A DNA stretch of 64,000 bases from positions 868,001 through 932,000 of the forward strand of contig NZ_CP095050.1 of the NCBI RefSeq assembly GCF_022921075.1, read 5' to 3'. Shown here piece by piece: positions 53,342-60,895 of the stretch. Position numbers and translations under genes: made by a program. Numbering within the stretch: the stretch's first letter is position 1; the number at the start of each line of letters is the position of its first letter. This stretch comes from Hymenobacter sp. 5317J-9. Its GTDB lineage: Bacteria > Bacteroidota > Bacteroidia > Cytophagales > Hymenobacteraceae. The notes beneath the pieces are model-generated. The model was not told the DNA's origin, searched no databases, and was given only the letters and a program-made list of their open reading frames with translations.

Positions 53342-53896
53342 CTAGCGAATGACGATGGCGCCGTTGCCGCTCGTGGCCACGCGTCGCTCGCCCGCCGCCA
53401 GCAGGCCGCGGCTCATGCCGAAGGCAAAGCCCGGGGTGCTGCTGCTCAAGCCGGTGATGTTGCCTCCGCCGGCCGCCACCATGTTGCCCCCACCGGCGGC
53501 CACCACATTGCCGCCACCCGCGGCTACCACATTGCCCCCGCCGGCCGCCACCACGTTGCCGCCAGAGTTCTGCACGGCAACAGCAGAAACCTGATTGCCA
53601 TTCAGAACGGCCACGGCGAAGTTGCCATTGGGCAGGGGAGTGTAGCCCAAGCGGGTGCCACTGGCCAGAAACTGCCGCACGTAGCCCACCAATTCATTGT
53701 AGTTGCCCCAACTGCCATTGTTGTAGAGGTGAATGTTGCATTCGCAAACTTCGCCCTGGCCCACGGGCGCCCGGTTGGCTACCTGCTTATAGGCTTGCGC
53801 AATCCAGGGGTCGCGGCATTGGGCCGAGGCGGTGCGGGGCTGGCCGGCCAGCACCAAGACCACGCCAATCAGGAAGGAGACAAAGATTTTGGACAT
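53342..53896 (-). CDS. secreted protein with AAGGGNVV repeats
   Basis: A 184-residue exported protein. Signal peptide MSKIFVSFLIGVVLVLAGQP..., cleaved near SAQC. The N-terminal half (~25-100) is a small folded region with several Cys (CRDPWIAQAYKQVANRAPVG, ECNIHLYNNGSWGNYNELVG). The middle has five units of (V/M)VAAGGGN, 24 bases each at DNA level, and the C-terminus (TPGFAFGMSRGLLAAGERRV) is Gly/Arg-rich. I do not recognise the family. The repeats resemble silk- or curli-like glycine-rich tracts and could drive self-association. It is the second Gly-rich repeat protein in the window, but its sequence is unrelated to that at 866-1399. A strong terminator follows. Confidence 0.75.
   Translation of the reverse strand: MSKIFVSFLIGVVLVLAGQPRTASAQCRDPWIAQAYKQVANRAPVGQGEVCECNIHLYNNGSWGNYNELVGYVRQFLASGTRLGYTPLPNGNFAVAVLNGNQVSAVAVQNSGGNVVAAGGGNVVAAGGGNVVAAGGGNMVAAGGGNITGLSSSTPGFAFGMSRGLLAAGERRVATSGNGAIVIR
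53458..53563. repeat. 24-base coding tandem repeat
   Basis: About four and a half 24-base units, e.g. caccatgttgcccccaccgg and following, differing mainly at third codon positions. They encode the AAGGGNVV repeats. Confidence 0.8.
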
Positions 53897-54058
53897 AACG
53901 AGATAAATGAAAGGTGAAAGATGAACACCGGTAACTCCGGTGGTCACCAAGCTAGCCGCCCCGGCCGGGCTGCCCAACACCCGTCTAGCAAGCCGCTAGA
54001 AAAGTCGACGGAGACGGCGTGGTATCGGCGAAGGCGGGCTTGCCTTTCCATCTCGTGT

Positions 54059-54370
54059 TCAATGAAGGCCCGTGTACGGGTCCGGGCCGGCTTGCGCCAG
54101 CCAGATTTCTGTGCCCGCTGGCCAACCGGTGGCCGCTTCCAAATCAAGCAGCAGCCCGCGTGTGGGGACGGGCGTTTCGCCACGGGCCACCTCCTCCACA
54201 GTGGCTGCGGCAGTGCGGCGGGTTCCGTCGGGCAGCCGCGCTTCCACGGCCAGGGCGGTGTGCAAGGCGTAGGGCGCCAGGGCCGGGGCGGGCCCGTTGG
54301 GCAGCACCAGCAGGCCCAGGCCGGGCAAGGGCCAGGCAGCGGCCACGCGCAGAAGCAGAATGGTGGGCAT
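54059..54370 (-). CDS. small hypothetical protein
   Basis: A 103-residue protein, start MPTILLLRVAAAWPLPGLGL. The N-terminus is hydrophobic and Pro-rich, the rest is beta-prone (LAVEARLPDGTRRTAAATVE; PTRGLLLDLEAATGWPAGTE). I recognise no family or catalytic motif. It lies ten bases after the channel-like membrane protein gene on the same strand, so the two are probably translated from one message. A longer reading in this frame overlaps the upstream gene and is low-complexity, so it was not used. Confidence 0.55.
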   Translation of the reverse strand: MPTILLLRVAAAWPLPGLGLLVLPNGPAPALAPYALHTALAVEARLPDGTRRTAAATVEEVARGETPVPTRGLLLDLEAATGWPAGTEIWLAQAGPDPYTGLH

Positions 54371-54380
54371 AGTATAGAGA

Positions 54381-54923
54381 CTACGCTTCTGGCTTGGGTG
54401 CCGGCGGGGCCGGGGGCGAGAGGTAGTTGGCGGCGTTGGAAATGACGAACACCGTGGACACAAAGCCGGCAATCTTTTCGAGCAGCAGCAGGGCCTGGGC
54501 CGCGCCGATGGTGGCCGTCGCGCCGCCGTCGGCGTTGTTGATGAGGGTGCCGACGCTGTGGTAAAAAAGCTGGCCGAAAATCGCGAATTCGGAGCCGGCG
54601 TGCAGGCCGTTGAAAGCCGAGGCGTGCACGCGATAAAGGCAGTAAAAGTCGAGCGCAAACGACAGCGCAATCATGCCCAGGTTGAGGGAAACCAGGAGCA
54701 GGAATTGCTGAAACGTTTCGCGTAGGGCCGCCAGCGCCCTAAAATTGTGCAGCAGGAAGTAGGCCGTTTTGGCGGCCGCGGCGGCCAGCAACACGGCCGT
54801 AATCACACCGGGCGGCAGGCCTTCGTATTTGTCTACCAGATACAGGCCCAGGCCCAGGAGCAGCAGCAGGCCGTGCTGCCAGAGCAGGTGCGCCAGCTGG
54901 CGCGGCGGAAGCACGCGTTTCAT
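54381..54923 (-). CDS. four-helix membrane protein, weakly ion-channel-like
   Basis: A 180-residue integral membrane protein with about four hydrophobic helices (LLWQHGLLLLLGLGLYLVD, VITAVLLAAAAAKTAYFLL, FLLLVSLNLGMIALSFALD, ALLLLEKIAGFVSTVFVIS). Between helices 3 and 4 lies FGQLFYHSVGTLINNADGG, followed by ATATIGAAQ, reminiscent of the pore loop and last helix of 2TM potassium channels ('lYfS..TltT.GYGD..P') but without the selectivity-filter GYGD. It may be a divergent channel relative, or the resemblance may be chance. The start at MKRVLPPR was chosen; it forms a pair with the small gene at 54059-54370. Confidence 0.65.
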   Translation of the reverse strand: MKRVLPPRQLAHLLWQHGLLLLLGLGLYLVDKYEGLPPGVITAVLLAAAAAKTAYFLLHNFRALAALRETFQQFLLLVSLNLGMIALSFALDFYCLYRVHASAFNGLHAGSEFAIFGQLFYHSVGTLINNADGGATATIGAAQALLLLEKIAGFVSTVFVISNAANYLSPPAPPAPKPEA

Positions 54924-54984
54924 GGGGCTAACATTGGCCACGCCGGGTGTGAAACCGATGAAAAACCATTCGCGGCGGGCGTTA

Positions 54985-56319
54985 CTACACCTCTACTTTC
55001 AAGGTGGCGGGCGATTTGGTTACTTCAAACAACTCGCCGTGGGGCACGATGGTGATTTGGCCGTATTCCTGCAGCAGCATCTTGTAGCACTCGGCCACGG
55101 GGCGGGGCTTGCGGTCGAGGTCGAAGAGGCCGCAGGGGTTCACCTTGCCCACTTTGCGGGCCAGGCCGATGTCCCAGTCCAACTGGTCGATGAGCGAGTA
55201 CCAGGTGAAGCCCAGCACGGGCACGCCCTCGTCGCGCATGCGCAGGATGTTTACCCACTGCTTCCAGAGCCAGGTGGGGGCGTTGTGGGCTTCCAGCACG
55301 TTGGTTTCGGTGTGCATCACGGGCTTGCGGTAGCGGCGGTAATACTCCAGCGTGATGTTGTACCAGCCCAGTACGTCCATGCTGGTGCAGATTTCGCCGT
55401 CGGGCAGCACGATGCGCTCGTTGCGGCCGTAGTAGTCGTTGCCCATAATCTGGTAGCCGGGCGGCTCACCGGCCATAAACCAGTCGTACTCGCGCCGGGT
55501 CATGCCGTTGTCCAGAAGGTAGTTGAGCACGTCGCCGTCGGGGTGGTGGGCGTAGAGCAGGTCCAGCGACACGAAGCGCAGCTTGTTTTCTAGCGCTACT
55601 TCGGGCGAGGGGTTGGCGCGCAGCTCGTGGATGTACTCCGCCGACTCGCTTTGCACGATGATGCAGTCGGGCCGGTGCACGGCAATCTGCTGGGTGGCCA
55701 TGATGCTGGCCGCCACCAGGTGCTTCATGGCCGTCACGAAGCCGCGGTCCGACTTCAGCTGCTCGTTCCAGATGCCGTCCTTGGCGCTCATGCGGGCCGT
55801 CACGTAAATCTCGTTGATGGGCGTGTAGTAGCGCACCCAGGGGTAGCGTCGGGCCACGGCGCCCGCGTACTCGGCAAAGTGCACCGGCAGTTCGGGGTTC
55901 TGAAAATTGCCCAGCCAGTCGGGCACGCCAAAATGCAGCAAGTCGAGAATGGGCGTGATTTCCAGGCGTTGCATTTCGGCCATCACCTGGTCGGCAAATT
56001 CCCAGTCATACTTGCCCGGGCCGAGGTGAGTCTTATGGTAGGGGAGGCCGTAGCGCAGCACTTTCAGCCCCATGCCCTTCACCAAGGCCAGGTCTTCGCG
56101 CCACCGTTCGTAGTGGCCGCACTCTTCCAGCAAGTCGCGCCGGGTGCGGCCGTGGTCGATGGTAGGGTTCGAGCACTCGATGCCGGTGGCAAACATGAAG
56201 TTGTTGGGCAGGCCCGTGGGCAGGCCGCGGCCGTCGTGCCCGCGCGCGCCGCCAAACTCGTCGCCGGCGTAGTTGCCGTCGCCGTATTTCTCCTTGATGT
56301 GGGTGAGGAAAGCTTTCAT
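54985..56319 (-). CDS. GH1-like glycosidase
   Basis: A 444-residue TIM-barrel protein of the glycoside hydrolase family 1 type. The general acid/base Glu170 is in YYTPINEIYVTA and the nucleophile Glu338 in VMHTETNVLEAH. Other family-like pieces are NNFMFATGIECSNPTID at the start, ALVKGMGLKVLRYGLPYHKT and VLGFTWYSLIDQLDWDIGLA. No signal peptide is seen, so it is cytosolic and could hydrolyse imported beta-glucosides from the glucan locus. The NEI motif replaces the usual NEP, a small deviation, so family placement is likely but a neighbouring clan GH-A family is possible. Confidence 0.82.
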   Translation of the reverse strand: MKAFLTHIKEKYGDGNYAGDEFGGARGHDGRGLPTGLPNNFMFATGIECSNPTIDHGRTRRDLLEECGHYERWREDLALVKGMGLKVLRYGLPYHKTHLGPGKYDWEFADQVMAEMQRLEITPILDLLHFGVPDWLGNFQNPELPVHFAEYAGAVARRYPWVRYYTPINEIYVTARMSAKDGIWNEQLKSDRGFVTAMKHLVAASIMATQQIAVHRPDCIIVQSESAEYIHELRANPSPEVALENKLRFVSLDLLYAHHPDGDVLNYLLDNGMTRREYDWFMAGEPPGYQIMGNDYYGRNERIVLPDGEICTSMDVLGWYNITLEYYRRYRKPVMHTETNVLEAHNAPTWLWKQWVNILRMRDEGVPVLGFTWYSLIDQLDWDIGLARKVGKVNPCGLFDLDRKPRPVAECYKMLLQEYGQITIVPHGELFEVTKSPATLKVEV

Positions 56320-56336
56320 CGAGTTGATTTTTAGAC

Positions 56337-56446
56337 CGTCCTGCTGAGCGCCGCCGAAGCAGCTCGCGTGCAGCAGTTATCCAATCGTTGTTTCAATGGT
56401 GATTAGTGGTGGCACGCGAGATGCTTCGGCTGCGCTCAGCATGACG
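56337..56446. repeat. intergenic inverted repeat, GTCCTGCTGAGCGCCGCCG family
   Basis: Left arm 56337-56371 and right arm 56412-56446 are imperfectly complementary; the right arm reads ...ttcggctgcgctcagcatga, while the left shows a ccgccg variant. It lies between the GMC gene end and the GH1-like start. Confidence 0.82.
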
Positions 56447-58141
56447 TTAAGAATCCAGGCGGCGCTGCTGCTCCAAGAACTTGTCGGCCGTGCGCAGGCT
56501 CAGGGCCATGATGGTCAGGGCCGGGTTCACGCTCAGCGCGCTGGGGAAAGTGGAGTTGTCGGAGATGTATAGGTTGGGCACGTCGAAGGCGCGGCCGTTG
56601 GTGTCCACCACGGCGTCGTCGCCGCTCAACCCCATGCGGGCCGTGCCGATGACGTGCGCGTAGCGCTGAAACGACCATATATCCGTAGCGCCGGCCGCTT
56701 CCCAGATGCCGCGCATGATTTTTTCGGCGTGGGCGTTCATGCGCTGCTCGTTTTCCTGGGCCGAGAAGTGCAGGCGGGGCTTGGGCAGGCCGCGGGCGTC
56801 TTTCTCCTCGGCCAGTTCCAGAAAGTTGTCGGCATGCGGCAGGCAGTCGCCCAGAATATTGATGCCGGCCACGTGGTTGTAGTTTTTCATGTAGTCGCGC
56901 AGCGGCTGGCCCCAGAGCTTGCGCCCCCGTGCCACCTGCCCCGCAAACGTGACGGGCATGATGCCAATGCTTTGCAGCAGGTAGCCACCCGCAAAGTCGG
57001 CGTCGGCCGGCCGGTGGGTATCCTGCGAAATCAAGGCGCCCGGAATGCCTTTATAGGGGCGCACGGCTTCGGCAAAGGTGCCGAAAACCTGCAGGCCGGG
57101 GTGAGCCATCAGGTTTTTGCCCACCTGGCCGCTGGTCAGGGCCAGCTCATTCAGCAGCAGCAGGCGCGGCGTCTCCACCGAGCCGGCGCAGAGGAACAGG
57201 TGGCGGCAGCGCTGGCGTTGCTGCGCCCCGTTTTGCGTATACACCACGCCCGTGATGCGGCCCTGCGCGTCGCGCTCAATCTCGGTCACGAAGCTGTTGG
57301 GCCGAATGTCGGCCCCGTGCTTCACCGCCAGCGGAATGAACGTGACGTCCATGCTGGCCTTGGCGCCGTTGGAGCACCCCGCCTGGCAAAAGCCGCGGTT
57401 GGTACAGGCCTCGCGCCAGCCAATGCCTTCCTGATAATACCGCGCCGAAAGCGCCGCATTGGCCGCCGGCGAGGTGCGAATGCCCAACTTCTCGGCCCCG
57501 CGCACCATGAGCTGGGCGGCGCCGTTGAGCGGCAGCGGAGCCAGCGGGTAGCCCTTGCGGCGGCTGGGGCCCCAGGGGTAGGGCGTGGGCCCCGAAATGC
57601 CCAGAAACTGCTCCAGCTCTTCGTAGTACGGAGCCAGCTCCTCGTAGCCCACCGGCCAGTCCTCGCCTTTGCCGAAATCGCGCTTCAGGTGCAGGTCGTC
57701 GGGCAGGGGGCGGGGCGTGTAGGCGGTGTAGTGCAGCGTGGAGCCGCCCACGCCGGTGCCGGAGTTGTTTTTGCCCATGGCCAGCGGGTCCTGGCCGGCG
57801 CTCAGCCGCTCGTCGTTCCAAAACAGAAAGTTCTGGGCGTGCTCGTCCGTAGCAAAGTCTTTTTCGGGGTTGTGCCAGGGGCCGGCTTCCAGCGCCACTA
57901 CCTTCAGGCCGGCCATGGCCAGGCGGGCCAGCAGCGGCGCCCCGCCCGCGCCCAGGCCGATGACCACGCAGTCTACTTCGTCGGCTTCAGCCGGAATGGC
58001 TTGCGGTTGTTCCTTGGGCGTATCGGCCGCTACGGGAGCAGTAGCCGGCTCGTCGGCCAGCAGCGCGCGCAGCAGCGGGTCTTGTACTTCCGGCTTCACC
58101 GGGTTGATGACGCCTTCTTCGAGAACTTCTTCGTCGGGCAT
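56447..58141 (-). CDS. GMC-family FAD oxidoreductase
   Basis: A 564-residue flavoprotein. After a ~50-residue acidic N-terminus comes the FAD-binding motif CVVIGLGAGGAPLLARLAMA and VVALEAGPWHNPEKD, then the GMC signature (GVGGSTLHYTAYTPRPLPDD) and C-terminal VIGTARMGLSGDDAVVDTNG with SDNSTFPSALSVNPALTIMA. It oxidises an alcohol, aldose or polyol using FAD. It is directly upstream-paired with a gluconate 2-dehydrogenase subunit-3-like gene (58240-58848), which suggests a membrane-associated sugar dehydrogenase complex. No Tat signal is present on this subunit. The substrate is unknown. Confidence 0.92.
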   Translation of the reverse strand: MPDEEVLEEGVINPVKPEVQDPLLRALLADEPATAPVAADTPKEQPQAIPAEADEVDCVVIGLGAGGAPLLARLAMAGLKVVALEAGPWHNPEKDFATDEHAQNFLFWNDERLSAGQDPLAMGKNNSGTGVGGSTLHYTAYTPRPLPDDLHLKRDFGKGEDWPVGYEELAPYYEELEQFLGISGPTPYPWGPSRRKGYPLAPLPLNGAAQLMVRGAEKLGIRTSPAANAALSARYYQEGIGWREACTNRGFCQAGCSNGAKASMDVTFIPLAVKHGADIRPNSFVTEIERDAQGRITGVVYTQNGAQQRQRCRHLFLCAGSVETPRLLLLNELALTSGQVGKNLMAHPGLQVFGTFAEAVRPYKGIPGALISQDTHRPADADFAGGYLLQSIGIMPVTFAGQVARGRKLWGQPLRDYMKNYNHVAGINILGDCLPHADNFLELAEEKDARGLPKPRLHFSAQENEQRMNAHAEKIMRGIWEAAGATDIWSFQRYAHVIGTARMGLSGDDAVVDTNGRAFDVPNLYISDNSTFPSALSVNPALTIMALSLRTADKFLEQQRRLDS

Positions 58142-58146
58142 TTTTA

Positions 58147-58252
58147 CAATGGGTAAATGAATGAAGGGATGAATGGGTGGATAAGCGGCCGGGCGAGTGA
58201 GCAGACGACCCTGGAGTCATTCGCCCATTCCCCCTTCACTCATTCACCCATT
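58147..58252. repeat. palindromic spacer carrying the stop of the subunit-3 gene
   Basis: Left arm caatgggtaaatgaatgaag... (from 58147) pairs with right arm ...cattcacccattg (to 58252). The right arm encodes the last residues and the stop codon of the small-subunit gene. Confidence 0.75.
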
Positions 58253-58848
58253 GGGTTCACCTCCCGGTCTTCTTTTTGGTAGAGGCCGATGCGCGTCCAG
58301 GCGGGCAGGTCGGCCATGCCCACGTAGCCAATTTCTTCCTGGGCCAGCGGATGGGCGTAGTAATACTCGGTGAGCTCGGCCAGCAGTTCTTCGAAGAAGC
58401 GGCCGGCGTGCAGCGTTTGCCAGGTGGCGCCGGGCGGGCGGCCGTCGGCCAGGGCCTGCAGCACGGCATCCTGCTGCTCAGCGGGCAGCGCCAGAAAATC
58501 AGCCTGAAACAAGGCCTGCGCTATTTCCTGAATGCCGCCCAAGCCCAGGCGCACAGCTTCGCGGTCGGGCGGCAGAGCGTCGTAGCGCCAGCCGTCGGCA
58601 CGGCCTTCGGCCAGGCGCTGGTCCACGGCCGGGGCCAGGGCAATGGGGTGTTCGGCGCGGTCGGGCTGGGGGAAAAGGCGGGCGGCCACGGCGTCCAGCA
58701 GGCCAAAGGCTTCGGGGCTGAGAAACTGCGGCGCGTAGGCAGCGGGAGCGTCGAGGCGCTCCTGCAGGGCGGCGCGGGTGGCTTCGGAAACGTGTTCGGT
58801 GCCGAGCAAAGCGCGCACGGTGCCGCTCGGGTACGTGGGGACGGGCAT
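58240..58848 (-). CDS. gluconate 2-dehydrogenase subunit-3-like protein
   Basis: A 202-residue protein of the gluconate 2-dehydrogenase subunit 3 family, the small partner of GMC dehydrogenases. Indicative parts are LDAVAARLFPQPDRAE, a long helical middle, GATWQTLHAGRFFEELLAEL and EYYYAHPLAQEEIGYVGMAD. Family members often carry a twin-Arg signal; here the start MPVPTYPSGTVRALLG shows none, so the complex may be cytosolic. The reading frame extends upstream to 58968 but there it runs into the terminator of the SDR gene, so Met 58848 was taken. The GMC gene follows after a palindrome. Confidence 0.85.
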   Translation of the reverse strand: MPVPTYPSGTVRALLGTEHVSEATRAALQERLDAPAAYAPQFLSPEAFGLLDAVAARLFPQPDRAEHPIALAPAVDQRLAEGRADGWRYDALPPDREAVRLGLGGIQEIAQALFQADFLALPAEQQDAVLQALADGRPPGATWQTLHAGRFFEELLAELTEYYYAHPLAQEEIGYVGMADLPAWTRIGLYQKEDREVNPMGE

Positions 58849-58960
58849 AGTAAAGGCTGTAGCTGATGGCAACGCCGCGGCAAACGGCTCAGCTAATAAC
58901 TCCTTACGAGCAAAATCTTCCCGGCGGTTGAAAACTTCGGGTTTGTCATGAGGAAAACAA

Positions 58961-58993
58961 AACGCCATGCTTCGCGCCGCGAAGCATGGCGTT
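58961..58993 (-). terminator. intrinsic terminator of the SDR gene
   Basis: On the minus strand aacgccatgcttcgcg pairs with cgcgaagcatggcgtt (16 bp, minimal loop), followed by TTGTTTTCC. It lies 25 bases past the SDR stop. Confidence 0.92.
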
Positions 58994-59018
58994 CAACGTT
59001 TGTGCAGCCAGGGCGCTG

Positions 59019-59969
59019 CTACTCGTCGCTGCTGAGCTTGCCGCCGGTGACGTGCACGAGGCTGCCGGTCATAAACGAGCCGTCCTGCGAGGCCAGCAGC
59101 ACGTATGCGGGCGCCAGCTCCTCGGGCTGGCCGGGGCGCTTGAGGGCAACTTCGTGGCCGAACTTCTCGATTTCTTCGCGCGGCATGGTGGCCGGGATGT
59201 TGGGCGTCCAGACCGGGCCCGGCACCACGCAGTTCACCCGAATGTTCTTCTCGCCCAGGTACAGCGCCAGCGACTTAGTCAAGGCGTGAATGCCAGCCTT
59301 CGAGCAGGCATAATCTACCAGAATCGGGATGCCCGTGATGCCCACAATGCTGCCCGTGTTGATGATGCAGTCGCCGGCTTTCAGGTGCGGAATGGCCGCC
59401 TGCGCCATCCAGATGTAGCCCAGAATGTTGGTGTCGAAGGTGCGGCGGATTTGCTCTTCCGGAATTTCCTCAAACTTCTCTTGGCTGTTCTGGAAGGCGG
59501 CGTTGTTCACCAGAATGTTCAGGTCGCCCAGCTCGGCCAGGGTGCGGCGCACAGCCTGCTTGCACTGCTCCGAGTCGCGCACGTCGAGCTGCAACACCAG
59601 GCACTTGCGCTTTTCGCGCTCCACCAGCCGGCGGGTTTCCGCGGCGTCCTCCACGTTTTCGTTGAAGACGATGGCCACGTGGGCGCCTTCTTTGGCAAAG
59701 GCAAGGGCCACAGCCCGACCAATGCCGGAGTCGGCGCCGGTGATGAGGGCAATTTTATCCTTGAGCTTGCCGGCGGCGCGGTAGTTGGCCAGGTCCGAGT
59801 CGGGCTGCAGCCGCATGTCGGCCTGCTTGGCCGGGTAGGGCAGCTTCTGGGCGCCGGCTTTCATGTCCTTGGCGGTGGGGCGGCGCTCGGGCGTGGCGGC
59901 TTTCTTGGCAGCCGCAGGGGCTTTTTTGGTGGCCGGCTTGGCCGTGGCGGTTTTTTTGGGAGAAGGCAT
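59019..59969 (-). CDS. SDR-family oxidoreductase with Lys/Ala-rich N-terminal tail
   Basis: A 316-residue short-chain dehydrogenase. The Rossmann motif ALITGADSGIGRAVALAF, NNAAFQ, catalytic Ser in INTGSIVG and Tyr-x3-Lys in DYACSKAG are all present, plus PGPVWTPNIP. This subgroup, with the segment ADMRLQPDSDLANYRAAGKL ahead of the core, resembles general-stress SDRs such as YhdF/YgfF relatives. Unusual is a ~35-residue Lys/Ala/Pro-rich tail (PKKTATAKPATKKAPAAAKK) like histone H1 C-termini, which could bind nucleic acid or polyanions. The gene is alone between a strong terminator and the aquaporin gene. Confidence 0.93.
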   Translation of the reverse strand: MPSPKKTATAKPATKKAPAAAKKAATPERRPTAKDMKAGAQKLPYPAKQADMRLQPDSDLANYRAAGKLKDKIALITGADSGIGRAVALAFAKEGAHVAIVFNENVEDAAETRRLVEREKRKCLVLQLDVRDSEQCKQAVRRTLAELGDLNILVNNAAFQNSQEKFEEIPEEQIRRTFDTNILGYIWMAQAAIPHLKAGDCIINTGSIVGITGIPILVDYACSKAGIHALTKSLALYLGEKNIRVNCVVPGPVWTPNIPATMPREEIEKFGHEVALKRPGQPEELAPAYVLLASQDGSFMTGSLVHVTGGKLSSDE

Positions 59970-60042
59970 AAACAGAAGAAAGAATGACGGTACTGCTTAC
60001 GCATAACCCGCGGAAAAGGCCAATGGCGGCCCCGATGGCCAG

Positions 60043-60819
60043 TCAGGCCGCAGCATCCGGATACACGGGTGGGCGCTCGGTGCCCGGTCGGCGCCAGCAC
60101 CGGTAAGCCGCGGCCGTGGCCCACATGGCCGCCAGCGGGCCCACTACATACAGCCACAGCCCCGGCGCCCGGCCCGCCGCGGCGGCCGTGCCCAGGGTGC
60201 GGGCCGGGTTCAGGCTCATGCCCGACAGCGGCGACTCCACCACAACGAATACCGCCAGCAGGCCGCCCGCCAGCGCGCCCGCCCACTTTTTGCGCGTGGA
60301 CGAGTGCAGGGCCCACAGCAGCCCCAGCATCAGCAGGGCCGAAATCAACATTTCGGCCCCCAGCGCCAGGGCCCAGCCGTGGGGTGCATCGAGGGGCTCG
60401 GTGGTGTTGTCGTGAATGCGCGAATGCCCGAACCACGGCGCCAGCAATTCGCGCATGCCAAACCCGGCCGCCAGCGCCCCCGCCACCTGCGCCAGCCCGT
60501 ACCACAGTGCATCGGACGTGCGAATGTGGCCCAGCTGCCAGAAGCCCAGCGTCACGGCCGGGTTGAAGTGGGCGCCTGACCGTTTGCCCCAGGGCGAGTA
60601 GGCCATGGCCGCTATCAGGCCGCCCACCACCATGCCCACGCCCATGCGCTGCACCCACTCGTGCGGCCCCAGCGCCCGCGCCACCGCCGAAGCAGGGTGG
60701 TGAAACACCACGGCCGCCGTGCCCGACACCGTCAGAAAAGCCATGATGCCGCCGGCCTCAACCAAGTAGTGGCGCCAGTGCCGGCGCAGGGCCTGCGTCA
60801 TGCGGGCGGCAAATGCCAT
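60043..60819 (-). CDS. aquaporin-family (MIP) channel
   Basis: A 258-residue membrane protein with six hydrophobic helices and both signature loops: HFNPAVTLG (residue ~85) and SLNPARTLG (residue ~205) with the Arg of the selectivity filter. It conducts water or small neutral solutes across the inner membrane. His at the first loop and the Arg suggest the water-selective type, but this needs comparison. The frame is open further upstream to 61080, but there it overlaps the PA14-OmpA gene, so Met 60819 (MAFAARMTQALRRHW) is the start. Confidence 0.93.
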   Translation of the reverse strand: MAFAARMTQALRRHWRHYLVEAGGIMAFLTVSGTAAVVFHHPASAVARALGPHEWVQRMGVGMVVGGLIAAMAYSPWGKRSGAHFNPAVTLGFWQLGHIRTSDALWYGLAQVAGALAAGFGMRELLAPWFGHSRIHDNTTEPLDAPHGWALALGAEMLISALLMLGLLWALHSSTRKKWAGALAGGLLAVFVVVESPLSGMSLNPARTLGTAAAAGRAPGLWLYVVGPLAAMWATAAAYRCWRRPGTERPPVYPDAAA

Positions 60820-60895
60820 ATGGAAAGGAGAAGGGTGGGCTTCTGGAACGCAGAACTGCGCGGTGGGTTGGTGCCAGGGCTGCGTCTTTCCACCA

